The position numbers and the translations under genes are program-made. A DNA stretch of 64,000 nucleotides, taken from contig NZ_CP046915.1 in assembly GCF_009789675.1 (NCBI RefSeq), positions 868,001 through 932,000 of the forward strand. The letters run 5' to 3'. Positions 46,829 to 55,777 of the stretch are shown one piece after another. The notes under the pieces are model-generated. The model did no database searches. It was given only the letters and a program-made list of their open reading frames with translations, and was not told the DNA's origin. The first letter of the stretch is position 1; every line of letters begins with the position of its first letter. The DNA comes from Paraburkholderia acidisoli (GTDB lineage Bacteria > Pseudomonadota > Gammaproteobacteria > Burkholderiales > Burkholderiaceae).

Positions 46829-46873
46829 TTGATTTTGAGTCAGTTGACCTGTTAATATTGGTCGTGTGACTTG
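46829..46873 (+). promoter_or_regulatory. Promoter of the KstD-like operon with two operator copies
   Basis: -35 TTGATT (46829-46834), 17 bases, -10 TTAATA (46852-46857). One operator-like 14-mer GAGTCA-GT-TGACCT (46837-46850) fills the spacer; a second, TGGTCG-TG-TGACTT (46859-46872), follows the -10 box. Centres are 22 bp apart, about two helical turns. The second is the reverse complement of the motif seen at 46714 and 58837. Confidence 0.72.
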
Positions 46874-46902
46874 TTTTTGGCGATGAACTGGAGAGAGACA
46901 CC

Positions 46903-48651
46903 ATGTCAGTTGAGAACCCCTGGGACCGCGAAGTCGATGTTCTCGTCCTGGGCGCAGGAGCGGGCGGCATGGCGGCCGCGCTCGTCGCTTCGCTCGAAGG
47001 TCTCGAGCCTTTGGTGGTGGAAAAGACCGGCCTCGTGGGCGGCACCGCATCCACCTCGGCCGGGTCGATCTGGATTCCCGGCAACCAGCAAAGCCGTGAA
47101 GCCGGCTTCGCGGACGATCCTGAGGATGCCGAACGATACATGCGCGCGCTGGCCGGCAAGAACGAGCGCGACCCGATCCGCGACGCCTATCTCGCCACGG
47201 GGCCGCGCGTGGTGGACTATCTGCGTGAGCGCTCCGACGTGCGTTTCGTCCCTTGCGGCAAGCATCCCGACTATCGCGACATGCCGGGTTCGGCCGTCTA
47301 TGGCCGGGCGCTGGTTCCCGAGATGTTCGACGGCCGCCTGCTGGGCGCCGCATTCGAAAAAGTGCGGCCGCCCATTCGTGAGTTTCTCGTGCTTGGCGGC
47401 ATGATGGTCGGCAAGGCCGATCTGCCGCCGCTGCTGGGCCGCTTCCGCTCGGTCCGGAATTTCGTCTATGCGGGGCGGCTGGTGTTGCGCTATTGGCTCG
47501 ACCGCTTGCGCTTCAGTCGCGGCACGCGCCTCGTTATGGGCAATGCGCTCGTGGCACGGTTGTTCCACAGCCTGCGCCAACGTGGTGTCGCGTTTCAGTT
47601 CGATGCGCACGCAACGAGTCTGATCAGGGAAGGCGACCGCGTGATCGGCGCCGTGGTGAAAACCGCCGGCACGAGCGAGCGGATTCGCGCACGAAAGGGC
47701 GTGGTCATCGCCACGGGCGGTTTCGGTCATAGCGCCGCCTTGCGAAGCGAACTCATGCCGACCAACCCCGCGGACTACTCGCTCGCCTGCGCCGCCAATA
47801 CAGGCGACGGCATCGAACTCGGGCGCCAGTCGGGTGCGGCAATCGCCGTGAAGGAGCATGGCCGCGGCGGGTTCTGGACGCCCATGTCGGTTGTCAAGCG
47901 CGCCGACGGGAGTACGGGCCTGTTCCCGCATCTGCTACTCGACCGCGCCAAGCCCGGCCTGATCGCCATCAACGGCAAAGGGCAGCGCTTCGTGAACGAA
48001 GCGTGCTCGTATCACGATTTCGTCGACGCCATGCTGTCCGAGAACGGCCCCGCGCGCGGCACGCCCGCGTGGCTCGTCTGCGAAACGGCATTCGTCGAGA
48101 AGTACGGTCTGGGCGCGATCTATCCCGGCACGCGCAACCTGAAGCCGTTCGAGCGCAGCGGCTATCTGCACGTTGCGAATTCCATCGAAGAACTCGCGCG
48201 CAAGCTCGACGTCAACGCCGCGGCGCTGGCCAGCACGCTGCGCCGCTACAACGAATTCGCGCGCCAAGGCAAGGACGCCGACTTCGGCAAAGGCGAGACC
48301 GAACTGAATCGCTTCAACGGCGACCCCGCGGTCACGCCGAACCCGTGCCTCGGCGGAATCGAACGCGGGCCGTACGCCGCGCTCGCGGTGTGGCCCGGCG
48401 ATATCGCCACGAGCGCAGGCCTGCGCACCAACGCCGACGCCCAGGTGATCGGTGAACACGGCGAGGCCGTGGCCGGTCTGTACGCCTGCGGCAACGACAT
48501 GGCTTCCGTCATGCTCGGCACCTATCCCGGTCCTGGCACGACCCTGGGCCCCGCGCTGACCTTCGCGTATCGCGCCGTCATGCACGCCGTGGGCAAGTCG
48601 GATATCGCGCGCTTTTCCGCAGCCGCCTCGAGCGCGCAACCGGTCGGCTGA
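46903..48651 (+). CDS. KstD-like FAD-dependent dehydrogenase (3-ketosteroid delta-dehydrogenase/fumarate-reductase fold)
   Basis: 582 residues. The N-terminal FAD motif VLVLGAGAGGMAAALVAS is followed by the conserved GGTASTSAGSIWIPGN, and the C-terminal signature MLGTYPGPGTTLGPALTFAY matches the YPGPGxTLGPxxTF block of 3-ketosteroid delta1/delta4-dehydrogenases. A GGAGAG site lies upstream of the ATG at 46903. The family desaturates a ring next to a ketone using FAD. Steroids are only the best-known substrates; a terpenoid or other alicyclic ketone is equally possible. First gene of the plus-strand operon under the TetR promoter. Confidence 0.88.
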   Translation: MSVENPWDREVDVLVLGAGAGGMAAALVASLEGLEPLVVEKTGLVGGTASTSAGSIWIPGNQQSREAGFADDPEDAERYMRALAGKNERDPIRDAYLATGPRVVDYLRERSDVRFVPCGKHPDYRDMPGSAVYGRALVPEMFDGRLLGAAFEKVRPPIREFLVLGGMMVGKADLPPLLGRFRSVRNFVYAGRLVLRYWLDRLRFSRGTRLVMGNALVARLFHSLRQRGVAFQFDAHATSLIREGDRVIGAVVKTAGTSERIRARKGVVIATGGFGHSAALRSELMPTNPADYSLACAANTGDGIELGRQSGAAIAVKEHGRGGFWTPMSVVKRADGSTGLFPHLLLDRAKPGLIAINGKGQRFVNEACSYHDFVDAMLSENGPARGTPAWLVCETAFVEKYGLGAIYPGTRNLKPFERSGYLHVANSIEELARKLDVNAAALASTLRRYNEFARQGKDADFGKGETELNRFNGDPAVTPNPCLGGIERGPYAALAVWPGDIATSAGLRTNADAQVIGEHGEAVAGLYACGNDMASVMLGTYPGPGTTLGPALTFAYRAVMHAVGKSDIARFSAAASSAQPVG

Positions 48652-48671
48652 GAGCCCCATCGCGCGTCGCG

Positions 48672-48707
48672 CTCATCACGCTTATCGCGTTTATCGCGTT
48701 CATCGCT
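48672..48707. repeat. Four degenerate tandem 9-bp units
   Basis: CTCATCACG, CTTATCGCG, TTTATCGCG and TTCATCGCT run head to tail in the 101-base gap between the KstD-like and VOC genes. Core NTNATCGCG. Function unknown; may simply be slippage. Confidence 0.7.
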
Positions 48708-48752
48708 CATCGAATTTCGCACCATCGATCAACCCTTGAGGATCAGTAAACC

Positions 48753-49691
48753 ATGTTCAACCCTATGCCGATGATGTTCCATCCGACCGTGCTCGTCGAC
48801 GACCTCGACCAGACGACCGCGTGGTTCGCCCGCGTGTTCAATCGCCCGCCCGTGCGCTGGGAGGAGAAGTGGAACGTCGACTGGCTCAACCCGACGTATC
48901 CGCTGAATTATTCGTACTTCTACGTGATTGCCGACGTGTGCCTCGACGCCTTGTGCCCGCCGCTTCTGCAGTTGCCCGACGGCAAGAAAGCGGTGTATCC
49001 GGAGGTTCGGCAACTCGTGGATATCGCGTGGTACACGGACGACATCAAGGCGGTGTCGATCCAGCTGGAGAAGCACGGCTTTCGCACGCGCAACCAGGAA
49101 GGCACGGTGATTCGCGACGGTGACGTGCCGCCGTCGAACATGGTGGCCGACTGCCCGATGATCTGGTCCATTCCCGAGGATACGGGCCTGACCTACGAAT
49201 TCTTCGAAATGGGGCGCCGCCACTGGGACTACTACTCGGAGAAGGGCGATCCGCGTCTCGCCGCGAGCTGGGAGGACGGCCGTGTGAACGCGCACGATCC
49301 GCTTGGCATCGTGCGCTCCGCCTGGCACGAGATCCTCACGTACGACCGCGCGCGTGCCGTGCGTCTCTATGTGGACGTGCTCGGCGGCAAGATCGTGGAC
49401 GAAGGGCACGACGAAACTCTCGATGCCGACTACGTGACGATTGCCTACGCGAAATCGAACCTGCGCTTCGCGATGCCGCGCAGCGGCCGTATCGTGGATA
49501 TCGACGGCGCACCCGCGAAAAGCGATCGCTATCTCGGCATCGCTTTCGAGGTGGCGGATCTGGACCGCGCCGCCGCGCATCTCGAAGCCCAGCACGTTCC
49601 GTTCGAGCGCACCCGGCAAGGCCTGTTCACGGACGCCGCGCAAACCCTCGGCATCCGCTGGGGATTCTGTGCCGCCCAATCCCACGCCTAA
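48753..49691 (+). CDS. Two-domain VOC (glyoxalase/dioxygenase fold) protein
   Basis: 312 residues with two vicinal-oxygen-chelate modules. The first begins FHPTVLVDDLDQTTAWFARV, and a further beta-alpha unit is seen at LVDIAWYTDDIKAVSIQLEK. The second begins HEILTYDRARAVRLYVDVLG, with YLGIAFEVADLDRAAAHLEA near the end. Possible metal ligands are the His and Glu residues at the starts and ends of modules, but I cannot confirm a set. It could be a ring-cleaving dioxygenase, isomerase or hydratase-like VOC enzyme. Gene order places it directly after the dehydrogenase and before the MFS carrier. Confidence 0.82.
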   Translation: MFNPMPMMFHPTVLVDDLDQTTAWFARVFNRPPVRWEEKWNVDWLNPTYPLNYSYFYVIADVCLDALCPPLLQLPDGKKAVYPEVRQLVDIAWYTDDIKAVSIQLEKHGFRTRNQEGTVIRDGDVPPSNMVADCPMIWSIPEDTGLTYEFFEMGRRHWDYYSEKGDPRLAASWEDGRVNAHDPLGIVRSAWHEILTYDRARAVRLYVDVLGGKIVDEGHDETLDADYVTIAYAKSNLRFAMPRSGRIVDIDGAPAKSDRYLGIAFEVADLDRAAAHLEAQHVPFERTRQGLFTDAAQTLGIRWGFCAAQSHA

Positions 49692-49714
49692 AAGAAAAAC
49701 ACGGGGAGACATTC

Positions 49715-50971
49715 ATGGAGACGACTTCGGCGAGCGCCGCTGCCATCGGGCAAACCGGCAAGCTGCGCCCCTGGCTTTACGTGCTGACGGGATTCGTGGC
49801 GCTGATCTTCGGCGTCAACGTGGTCAATGTGTTGTTCAACGTGCTCACGCCATCGCTGGTGAGCACGTTCGGCTGGAACCGGCTGCAGATTTCGTCGGGG
49901 TTGTCCATCTTCACGGTCTGCGACGGCATTGGCTTGCTGGCGCTGGGCTTTCTCGTCGACCGTTACGGCATTCGCATCGCCACGCCCATGGCGATTCTCT
50001 TCGGCGTGGGCATCATCGTGTTGTCGCAACTGCCGGCGAGCCTCACTGCGCTCTATGTCATCTGCGCGTGCATCGGTCTTGGTGCGGGCGCGGTGACGCC
50101 CACGGTCTATTCGATCGTGGTGACCGCATGGTTCGAGCGCAATCGCGGCCTCGCACTCGGCATTCTCAACGTGGGCCTCGGCTTATGTGGAACGCTCACG
50201 CCATTCATCATCTCCTTTATTCTGAAAGCGCATGGCTGGCGCACGGTGTTCGCGGCGATGGGGGCGATCGGCGCGGTGCTGCCCGCGCTCGCCTATATCT
50301 TCGTGTTGCGCATGCCGAAAGCGTGGGAGCGCGAGCGCCTCGCGGCGAAAGCGCAAGGTCATTCCGCCGGCGTGCCGATGCGTACCGTGTTGAACCATCG
50401 CGCGTTCTGGCTCATCTGCTTCGCGGTGTTCTTCGTTTCGGCATCAACTTACGGAATGATGTCGCAGATGGTGTCCATGACCATCGATCGCGGCTTCGCA
50501 CCCGCGACGGCGGTTGCCGTGCTCTCCACCGTGAGCCTCAGTTCGATCGCCTCGCGTTTCGTGGTGGGCGCGCTGCTGGACCGCATGTTCGCGCCGGTGC
50601 TGACCGCCATCATCTTCGCGATCTGCACGGCGGGCGTGGTCGTGCTCAGCACGACGAATTCGCTCGACATGCTCTATGTGGGCGCCGTGTGCATCGGACT
50701 CGGTCTGGGCGCGGAAGGCGACATCGTGGCCTACATCATCGGCCGCTATATTCCCCGGCAGTTGTATGCACGCGTGCTGGGCGTGGCCATGTTTCTGTTC
50801 GCGCAGGGCGGGGCGTTCGGCATCTTCGCACTGAGTTCGTCGTTCACGCTGACCGGCTCGTACAAGCTCGCCATTGTGGGTATCGCGATCTCGGTGGTGA
50901 TCGCCGGTGTGCTCATGCTCTGTCTCGGACCGTACAAGTACGAGACGGACGGAAGCCGCACACCCGCATAA
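49715..50971 (+). CDS. MFS carrier (monocarboxylate/oxalate-formate-type), copy 1
   Basis: 418 residues, 12 predicted helices. Motifs are FVALIFGVNVVNVLFNVLTP, GFLVDRYGIRIATPM, PTVYSIVVTAWFERNRGLAL and GILNVGLGLCGTLTPF. It is clearly paralogous to the carrier at 55778-57031, sharing almost the same blocks, including GLGAEGD and GRYIP/SRYVP. The Arg after WFERNRG fits carboxylate substrates. GGGGAG precedes the ATG. It probably imports the island's substrate or exports an intermediate. Confidence 0.9.
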   Translation: METTSASAAAIGQTGKLRPWLYVLTGFVALIFGVNVVNVLFNVLTPSLVSTFGWNRLQISSGLSIFTVCDGIGLLALGFLVDRYGIRIATPMAILFGVGIIVLSQLPASLTALYVICACIGLGAGAVTPTVYSIVVTAWFERNRGLALGILNVGLGLCGTLTPFIISFILKAHGWRTVFAAMGAIGAVLPALAYIFVLRMPKAWERERLAAKAQGHSAGVPMRTVLNHRAFWLICFAVFFVSASTYGMMSQMVSMTIDRGFAPATAVAVLSTVSLSSIASRFVVGALLDRMFAPVLTAIIFAICTAGVVVLSTTNSLDMLYVGAVCIGLGLGAEGDIVAYIIGRYIPRQLYARVLGVAMFLFAQGGAFGIFALSSSFTLTGSYKLAIVGIAISVVIAGVLMLCLGPYKYETDGSRTPA

Positions 50972-51026
50972 CGCCGATTTAATTCGTCATCCTGATGTAT
51001 TTCAATTTCGCTTTCCGAGGTCGCCG

Positions 51027-51524
51027 ATGTCCAGTCCGCCGTTGATGCAGGATCTTCCCGCCGCTTTGCAGTCGCTCGAGGCCGCGCCGTTGTTCGTCAT
51101 CCAGCTGGCCGTGAAGCCGCCTGTTGTCGTGGGTCAGACCGCCGGGCCGGATCGCCGTATCGGCGTGGTGGGGTCGGGCGCGTTCAAGGGCGAGCGTATA
51201 GCCGGAGCGGTGCTCGAAGGGTCGAGCGATCTGCTCGCGATCCGCAGCGACGGCAGCACGACACTCGACGCGCGCCTGATTCTACAAACCGATGACGGCG
51301 TGCCTATCCTCATGACCTATCGCGGTATCCGTCACATGTCCGATGAGGTCAAGGCGCGTATGGAGCAGGGCGGCGACGTCGATCCCGCGAGCTACTACTT
51401 TCGCATCGCGCCGTCGTTCGAAGCGCCGCGCAGCAAATACGAATGGCTGAATCGCGTGATCGCAGTGGGCGTGGGGCATCGTCTCGGTTCCGGGCCGGTG
51501 TACAGCGTGTTCGAAATCCTGTGA
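51027..51524 (+). CDS. DUF3237 (UPF0311) protein
   Basis: 165 residues from the ATG at 51027 (MSSPPLMQDLPAALQ). Family features: VVGSGAFKGERIAGAVLEGS, SDLLAIRSDGSTTLDARLIL, QTDDGVPILMTYRGIRHMSD, a YFRIAPSFEAP motif and YEWLNRVIAVGVGHR. DUF3237 proteins are small beta-barrels that occur in catabolic clusters, but their function is not established. Here the gene lies between an MFS carrier and an SDR, so an isomerase or binding role in the pathway is the simplest guess. Confidence 0.87.
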   Translation: MSSPPLMQDLPAALQSLEAAPLFVIQLAVKPPVVVGQTAGPDRRIGVVGSGAFKGERIAGAVLEGSSDLLAIRSDGSTTLDARLILQTDDGVPILMTYRGIRHMSDEVKARMEQGGDVDPASYYFRIAPSFEAPRSKYEWLNRVIAVGVGHRLGSGPVYSVFEIL

Positions 51525-51537
51525 GCGGGAGCCTGCG

Positions 51538-52341
51538 ATGAAACTCAACGGAAAAGTGGCCGTGGTCACGGGCGGCGCGCGGGGGCTCGGGCGCGCCTAT
51601 GCGCTGCGTCTCGCGCAACTCGGCGCGGATATCGTCGTGGTGGACATCGACCTCGACGCCGCGCGCGAATTCGGCGAAACCTTGAGCGCCGCTTCGGTGA
51701 TGGACGAGGTGAAGGCGATCGGGCGCAGGAGCATGGGCATTGCCGCCGACCTCACCGATCGCGCTCAAGTCGATGCGATGGTGCAAACGGCGATCGCCGA
51801 ATTCGGGCGGATCGACCTGCTCGTGAACAACGCGGGCGGCGCGTTAACGCCCGCCGAACGCAGCGCCGCAAGCGAAATTCCGGAAGCCGACACGCGCTTT
51901 CTCATGGACCTGAACTATATGAGCGCCGTGTTTTGCTGCCAGGCCGTGGCTCCGGTCATGAAGCGCCAGGAGGCGGGCGTGATCGTCAATACGTCGGCGC
52001 AAAGCGGCATCACCACCTACAAAGGCGGCAAGCTTTCGGGCTATGGGGCGAGCAAGGCGGCCGTCACGACCTATACGCGCTATCTCGCCGCCGAACTCGG
52101 CCCGTTCGGCATTCGCGCGAACTGCATCTCGCCCGGCGTGATGATGACGGCGCGCATCGCCGCCAAAGCGGTCGAACGCGGCGTGGGCACGGCGGACGAG
52201 ATGGCCGCCATTCCGTTGCGCCGCTTCGGCGTGGCGGAGGACTGCGCCAACGTGCTGGAGTTTCTCGCCACCGATCTTTCGCAGTACGTAACGGGCCAGG
52301 TGATCTCGGTGTGCGGCGGCGCGGTGCTGACACCGTATTGA
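51538..52341 (+). CDS. SDR-family oxidoreductase
   Basis: 267 residues, classical SDR. TGGARGLG near residues 11-18, LLVNNAGG, catalytic Ser in NTSAQSGITTYKGG and YGASK (Tyr-x3-Lys). NIRANCISPG-like IRANCISPGVMMT follows. It should reduce a ketone or oxidise an alcohol with NAD(P). GAGCGGGAG lies upstream. Its TGA overlaps the FUSC start by one base (TGATG). Confidence 0.93.
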   Translation: MKLNGKVAVVTGGARGLGRAYALRLAQLGADIVVVDIDLDAAREFGETLSAASVMDEVKAIGRRSMGIAADLTDRAQVDAMVQTAIAEFGRIDLLVNNAGGALTPAERSAASEIPEADTRFLMDLNYMSAVFCCQAVAPVMKRQEAGVIVNTSAQSGITTYKGGKLSGYGASKAAVTTYTRYLAAELGPFGIRANCISPGVMMTARIAAKAVERGVGTADEMAAIPLRRFGVAEDCANVLEFLATDLSQYVTGQVISVCGGAVLTPY

Positions 52342-54368
52342 TGACACTTCCCGATCGCGAGGCGTGGGTCTTTTCGGCGAAGACCTACGCTGCCGCGCTG
52401 CTTGCCCTGTATCTCGCGCTCGCCGCCGGACTCGACCGGCCCGGCTGGGCCGTGACCACCGTGTACGTGGTGTCGCAGCCCTTTGCGGGCGCGACCGCTT
52501 CGAAGTCGCTGTATCGCGTGGCCGGTACGCTACTCGGCGCGGCGGCGGCCGTTGTCATGGTGCCCGCTCTCGTGCAGACCCGCGAATTGCTATGCGTCGC
52601 GCTCGCGTTGTGGGTGGCGGGCTGCCTCTATCTCTCGTTGCAGGATCGTTCGCCGCGCAGCTATGTGTTCATGCTCGCGGGCTATAGCGTGGCCTTCATC
52701 GCGTTTCCGGGCGTCGATCGTCCGGACGACATCTTCTACACCGCCGTGGCGCGTGTCGAGGAGATCACGCTCGCGGTGATCTGCAGCGCGCTCGTGCACG
52801 GCCTGATGTTTCCGCGCAGCGTGGTCGATGCGGTGCGATTGCGCGTGGATGCGTGGCTGCACAACAGTAAGCGCTGGGCGGCAGCCGTGTTGCGGCAGGC
52901 GGCGTCCCCCACGACGGACGCGGCCTCGGCAGCGAGCCTGCTTGCAAAGCATCCGGTCGATCTCGAGTTGCTGCTGGCCAATCTCGCCTACGACAGTTCG
53001 GCCTGGCGCAGCGAGGCAGCCACACTGCGGGCGCTGCAATGGGACCTGGAGCGGCTGCTGCCGATTCTCGCCGCCATCGACGATCGTCTCGCGTATCTGC
53101 GCACACGGCAGGTCGAATTGCCCGCGACGCTCGCCGGCTTCATCGAAGAACTGAATGGGTGGTTGCGCAAGCCGGAAGGTGGGGCGCCGCCCGCGCGTCT
53201 GCATGAAATCTTGCTGCGAGTTCGTCACGATCAACTCGATCAGGCAACGGCCGATACGGGGTATCGGTTGCTATGGCTCGGCCTCATCGAGCGGTTCCGC
53301 GAACTGCTCGAAGCGCTGCGCGCCTGCGAGTCGAACCGCGAACGTCTGCGGCAACACAGGGTAGATCGCCAACCTTTCGCGAAGCGCCGGGCGTTCCGCT
53401 TCCGGCGTCACGTCGACCGCCGCCTCGCCGCGTTGTCGTGCGCCACGGCCGTGGCGTCGATCCTCGCGGGATGCGCGGTCTGGATCGGCACCGGCTGGGC
53501 AGACGGCGCCTCGGTTCCGATGATCGCCGCCGTGGCCTGCTCGTTCTTCGCAACCCAGGACAGCCCTTTGCCTTCCATGATGAAGTTCGGCAAGTTCGCG
53601 CTCGTCGCGGTGATCGTCAGTCTCGTGTATTCGAGCGCGATTTTGCCCGCGGCGACGAGCTTCGAAATGGCCGCCTTATTCATGGCGCCTGCGTTCGTAT
53701 GGCTCGGTCTGCTGATCGCGAAGCCGTCGACCAACTTTGTCGGCATGGTGATCTCGACGAACGTGTCTACGCTCGTGGGTTTGAACAACCGCTACGTCAG
53801 CGACTTCGCGGCAACGCTGAACGGTTCGCTGGCGCTCCTGGCCGGCGTGTTGCTGACCGCGCTCGTGATGAGCGTCATGCGCGCGCGAACCGCCCAATGG
53901 AGCGCCCAGCGGATCGCGCAATCCGCTCGACTCGACCTGATGCGCGTCTTGCGCAACCCGCGGCGTGCAACATACTCGCGCAAGGCACGTGCGGCGTTCG
54001 TTCGAAGCATGCTGGACCGCTACTATCTGGTTGCCTCGCGGCGGCCGGGGCTCGACGAGGCGCATGCGCAACGGCTCGATCGAAGCGTGCTTCAGGCGCT
54101 GCGCATCGGCGCCAATGCCATCGATCTGCGGCGGCTCTCGCGTGCGCTTGCACCTTCGCTCGCAGCGAAAACGCAGCGGCTCCTGGCTGCTGTCGAGCAG
54201 GCATTCGCCGCGCTGGATGCCGATTCGAACCGGCTGCCATCTTCGCTGCGCGATCAACTCGACGATCTGCTCGCCGAACTGTCGACGCTTTCCCAAGGCC
54301 GCGCCAGTGCACTCGTGCTGGCGCTCTTCGGCATGCGTCTCGCGATGTTCCCCGACGACACGCCGTAA
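52341..54368 (+). CDS. FUSC-family inner-membrane transporter (AaeB-like)
   Basis: 675 residues with the duplicated FUSC layout. A first block of hydrophobic helices (AALLALYLALAAGLDRPGWA and later ones) to about residue 160, a soluble region of about 200 residues, then a second block (CATAVASILAGCAVWIGTGW, MIAAVACSFFATQDSPLPSM) and a C-terminal soluble part. AaeB-type pumps export aromatic carboxylic acids with a membrane-fusion partner. No AaeA-like gene is nearby, so it either works alone, borrows a partner, or imports. Start overlaps the SDR stop by one base. Confidence 0.9.
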   Translation: MTLPDREAWVFSAKTYAAALLALYLALAAGLDRPGWAVTTVYVVSQPFAGATASKSLYRVAGTLLGAAAAVVMVPALVQTRELLCVALALWVAGCLYLSLQDRSPRSYVFMLAGYSVAFIAFPGVDRPDDIFYTAVARVEEITLAVICSALVHGLMFPRSVVDAVRLRVDAWLHNSKRWAAAVLRQAASPTTDAASAASLLAKHPVDLELLLANLAYDSSAWRSEAATLRALQWDLERLLPILAAIDDRLAYLRTRQVELPATLAGFIEELNGWLRKPEGGAPPARLHEILLRVRHDQLDQATADTGYRLLWLGLIERFRELLEALRACESNRERLRQHRVDRQPFAKRRAFRFRRHVDRRLAALSCATAVASILAGCAVWIGTGWADGASVPMIAAVACSFFATQDSPLPSMMKFGKFALVAVIVSLVYSSAILPAATSFEMAALFMAPAFVWLGLLIAKPSTNFVGMVISTNVSTLVGLNNRYVSDFAATLNGSLALLAGVLLTALVMSVMRARTAQWSAQRIAQSARLDLMRVLRNPRRATYSRKARAAFVRSMLDRYYLVASRRPGLDEAHAQRLDRSVLQALRIGANAIDLRRLSRALAPSLAAKTQRLLAAVEQAFAALDADSNRLPSSLRDQLDDLLAELSTLSQGRASALVLALFGMRLAMFPDDTP

Positions 54369-54425
54369 CCGTAGTACTCGCTGGCCACAAGACCGGACCA
54401 GCGAGCGCCCAATGACGCCGAACGA

Positions 54426-55595
54426 TCAGAAGCGGTGGCGGATGCCGATACGAACGAGCACGGTCTTGTTGTTGGAGGAGTCGGTCTGGTTGTCGATGTT
54501 CGCGACCGCCGGCAGGCCGAGCGACGACGTGCCGGACGCGCGTTGCCATCCCGCGCCGCCATAGACGTCGGTACGCTTCGAGAGGAAGTAATCGGCGAGG
54601 AAGCCGAACTGGTTGAAGTGCTGATCCCCGACAATGCTGCCGCTCGCCGTGGTCACCGCACGGCCGCTCATGTAGTCGTAGGCGATGCCCGCGGTGAGCG
54701 TGGGCGAGAAGCGGTAGCTGATGCCGATATCGTAGTTGTTGAACACCGCCGTGCCATTGTTGAACGACGCGCCCAGATTGGCATACTGCACGTTCGAATA
54801 CGAGGCCGCCACGGTGAAATTGCCGAACCGGTAGTTGGTGCCGATCACCGCCGACTGATATGCCTGGGCCGTGCGATAGGCGCGATTGAGCGCGAAGGCG
54901 AGCGGCGTCGCGCCATTGGCGAAAGCCGTGAAGAAACCGGTGCCCGGCGAAGACGTCGGATTCTTAAAGTAGTCGAAGGCGGCGGCAATCTGGAAGGGAC
55001 CGTTGGTGTAGTTCGCGCCGACCGAATAGCCCGAGGTCGACGTAAAGTCGCCCGCCACGCCGCCGAAGCTGTATTCCGCGCCGAACGTGAGGCCGCGAAT
55101 ATTCGGACTCATGTAGCGCACGGCGTTGTTGAAGCGAATGGTGTTGCCGGCGTTGTCGAAGTCGCCCGGGTGCGCCGTGACCGACGCACCCACCAGCGCA
55201 TTCGCGGTTAGCGGCTCGGGGAAGTACCAGATCATGTCGTACTGGCGGCCCAGCGTGATCTGGCCGTAATCCTTGCTGCCGAACCCCACGAACGCCTGAC
55301 GGCCGAACTCGGTGCCGCCTTGACCCAACTGACCGTTGCCGAGGCTGATGCCCGATTCGAGCGTAAAGAGCGCCTTGATGCCGCCGCCGAGATTTTCTTC
55401 GCCGGTAATACCCCAGCGGCTGCCGACAATGCCCGAAAGCGAATCGAACCACACGCGTTTGCCGGGGCCCGCATTGGTTTGATACTGAATGCCCTGATCG
55501 ATCAGGCCATACAGCGTTACACGGTCCTGTGCGTGCGAGGCCGAACACACCGTCCCCAGCAGCGTGCCCAGAAAGAGGGCGCCTTTGCGATTCAT
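54426..55595 (-). CDS. Gram-negative trimeric porin (Burkholderia OmpC-like)
   Basis: 389 residues. Signal peptide MNRKGALFLGTLLGTVCSAS-HAQ is cleaved before DRVTLYGLIDQGI, the typical first beta strand. SRWGITGEENLGGGIKALFT and LGRQYDMIWYFPEP (eyelet region) are family marks, and the last residue is Phe (RHRF), as needed for barrel insertion. A GGAG site and an inverted repeat (55642-55657) lie upstream. It lies inside the island on the minus strand, probably providing outer-membrane entry for the substrate. Confidence 0.94.
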   Translation of the reverse strand: MNRKGALFLGTLLGTVCSASHAQDRVTLYGLIDQGIQYQTNAGPGKRVWFDSLSGIVGSRWGITGEENLGGGIKALFTLESGISLGNGQLGQGGTEFGRQAFVGFGSKDYGQITLGRQYDMIWYFPEPLTANALVGASVTAHPGDFDNAGNTIRFNNAVRYMSPNIRGLTFGAEYSFGGVAGDFTSTSGYSVGANYTNGPFQIAAAFDYFKNPTSSPGTGFFTAFANGATPLAFALNRAYRTAQAYQSAVIGTNYRFGNFTVAASYSNVQYANLGASFNNGTAVFNNYDIGISYRFSPTLTAGIAYDYMSGRAVTTASGSIVGDQHFNQFGFLADYFLSKRTDVYGGAGWQRASGTSSLGLPAVANIDNQTDSSNNKTVLVRIGIRHRF

Positions 55596-55641
55596 AACGT
55601 CTCCAGTTTATATTTGATGCTTCGTTCGATTGAGCATTGAT

Positions 55642-55657
55642 TGCCCGTTGACGGGCA
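55642..55657. promoter_or_regulatory. Perfect inverted repeat upstream of the porin gene
   Basis: TGCCCGT-TG-ACGGGCA, 7-bp arms and a 2-bp spacer, 47-62 bases before the porin start. It does not resemble the AAGTCA-type motif of the island, so a different regulator or a leader hairpin is possible. Confidence 0.5.
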
Positions 55658-55777
55658 GCGAGAAGATTTTATTTGGTAGTGCTATTGAAACAAAATCTGA
55701 CAAGTCGAATACGTGCCAGTCAGTGCAGAGAGACGGCGTTTCGCGTTCGCCGCTGCGCTGCGCAGCGACTCAGCGAA

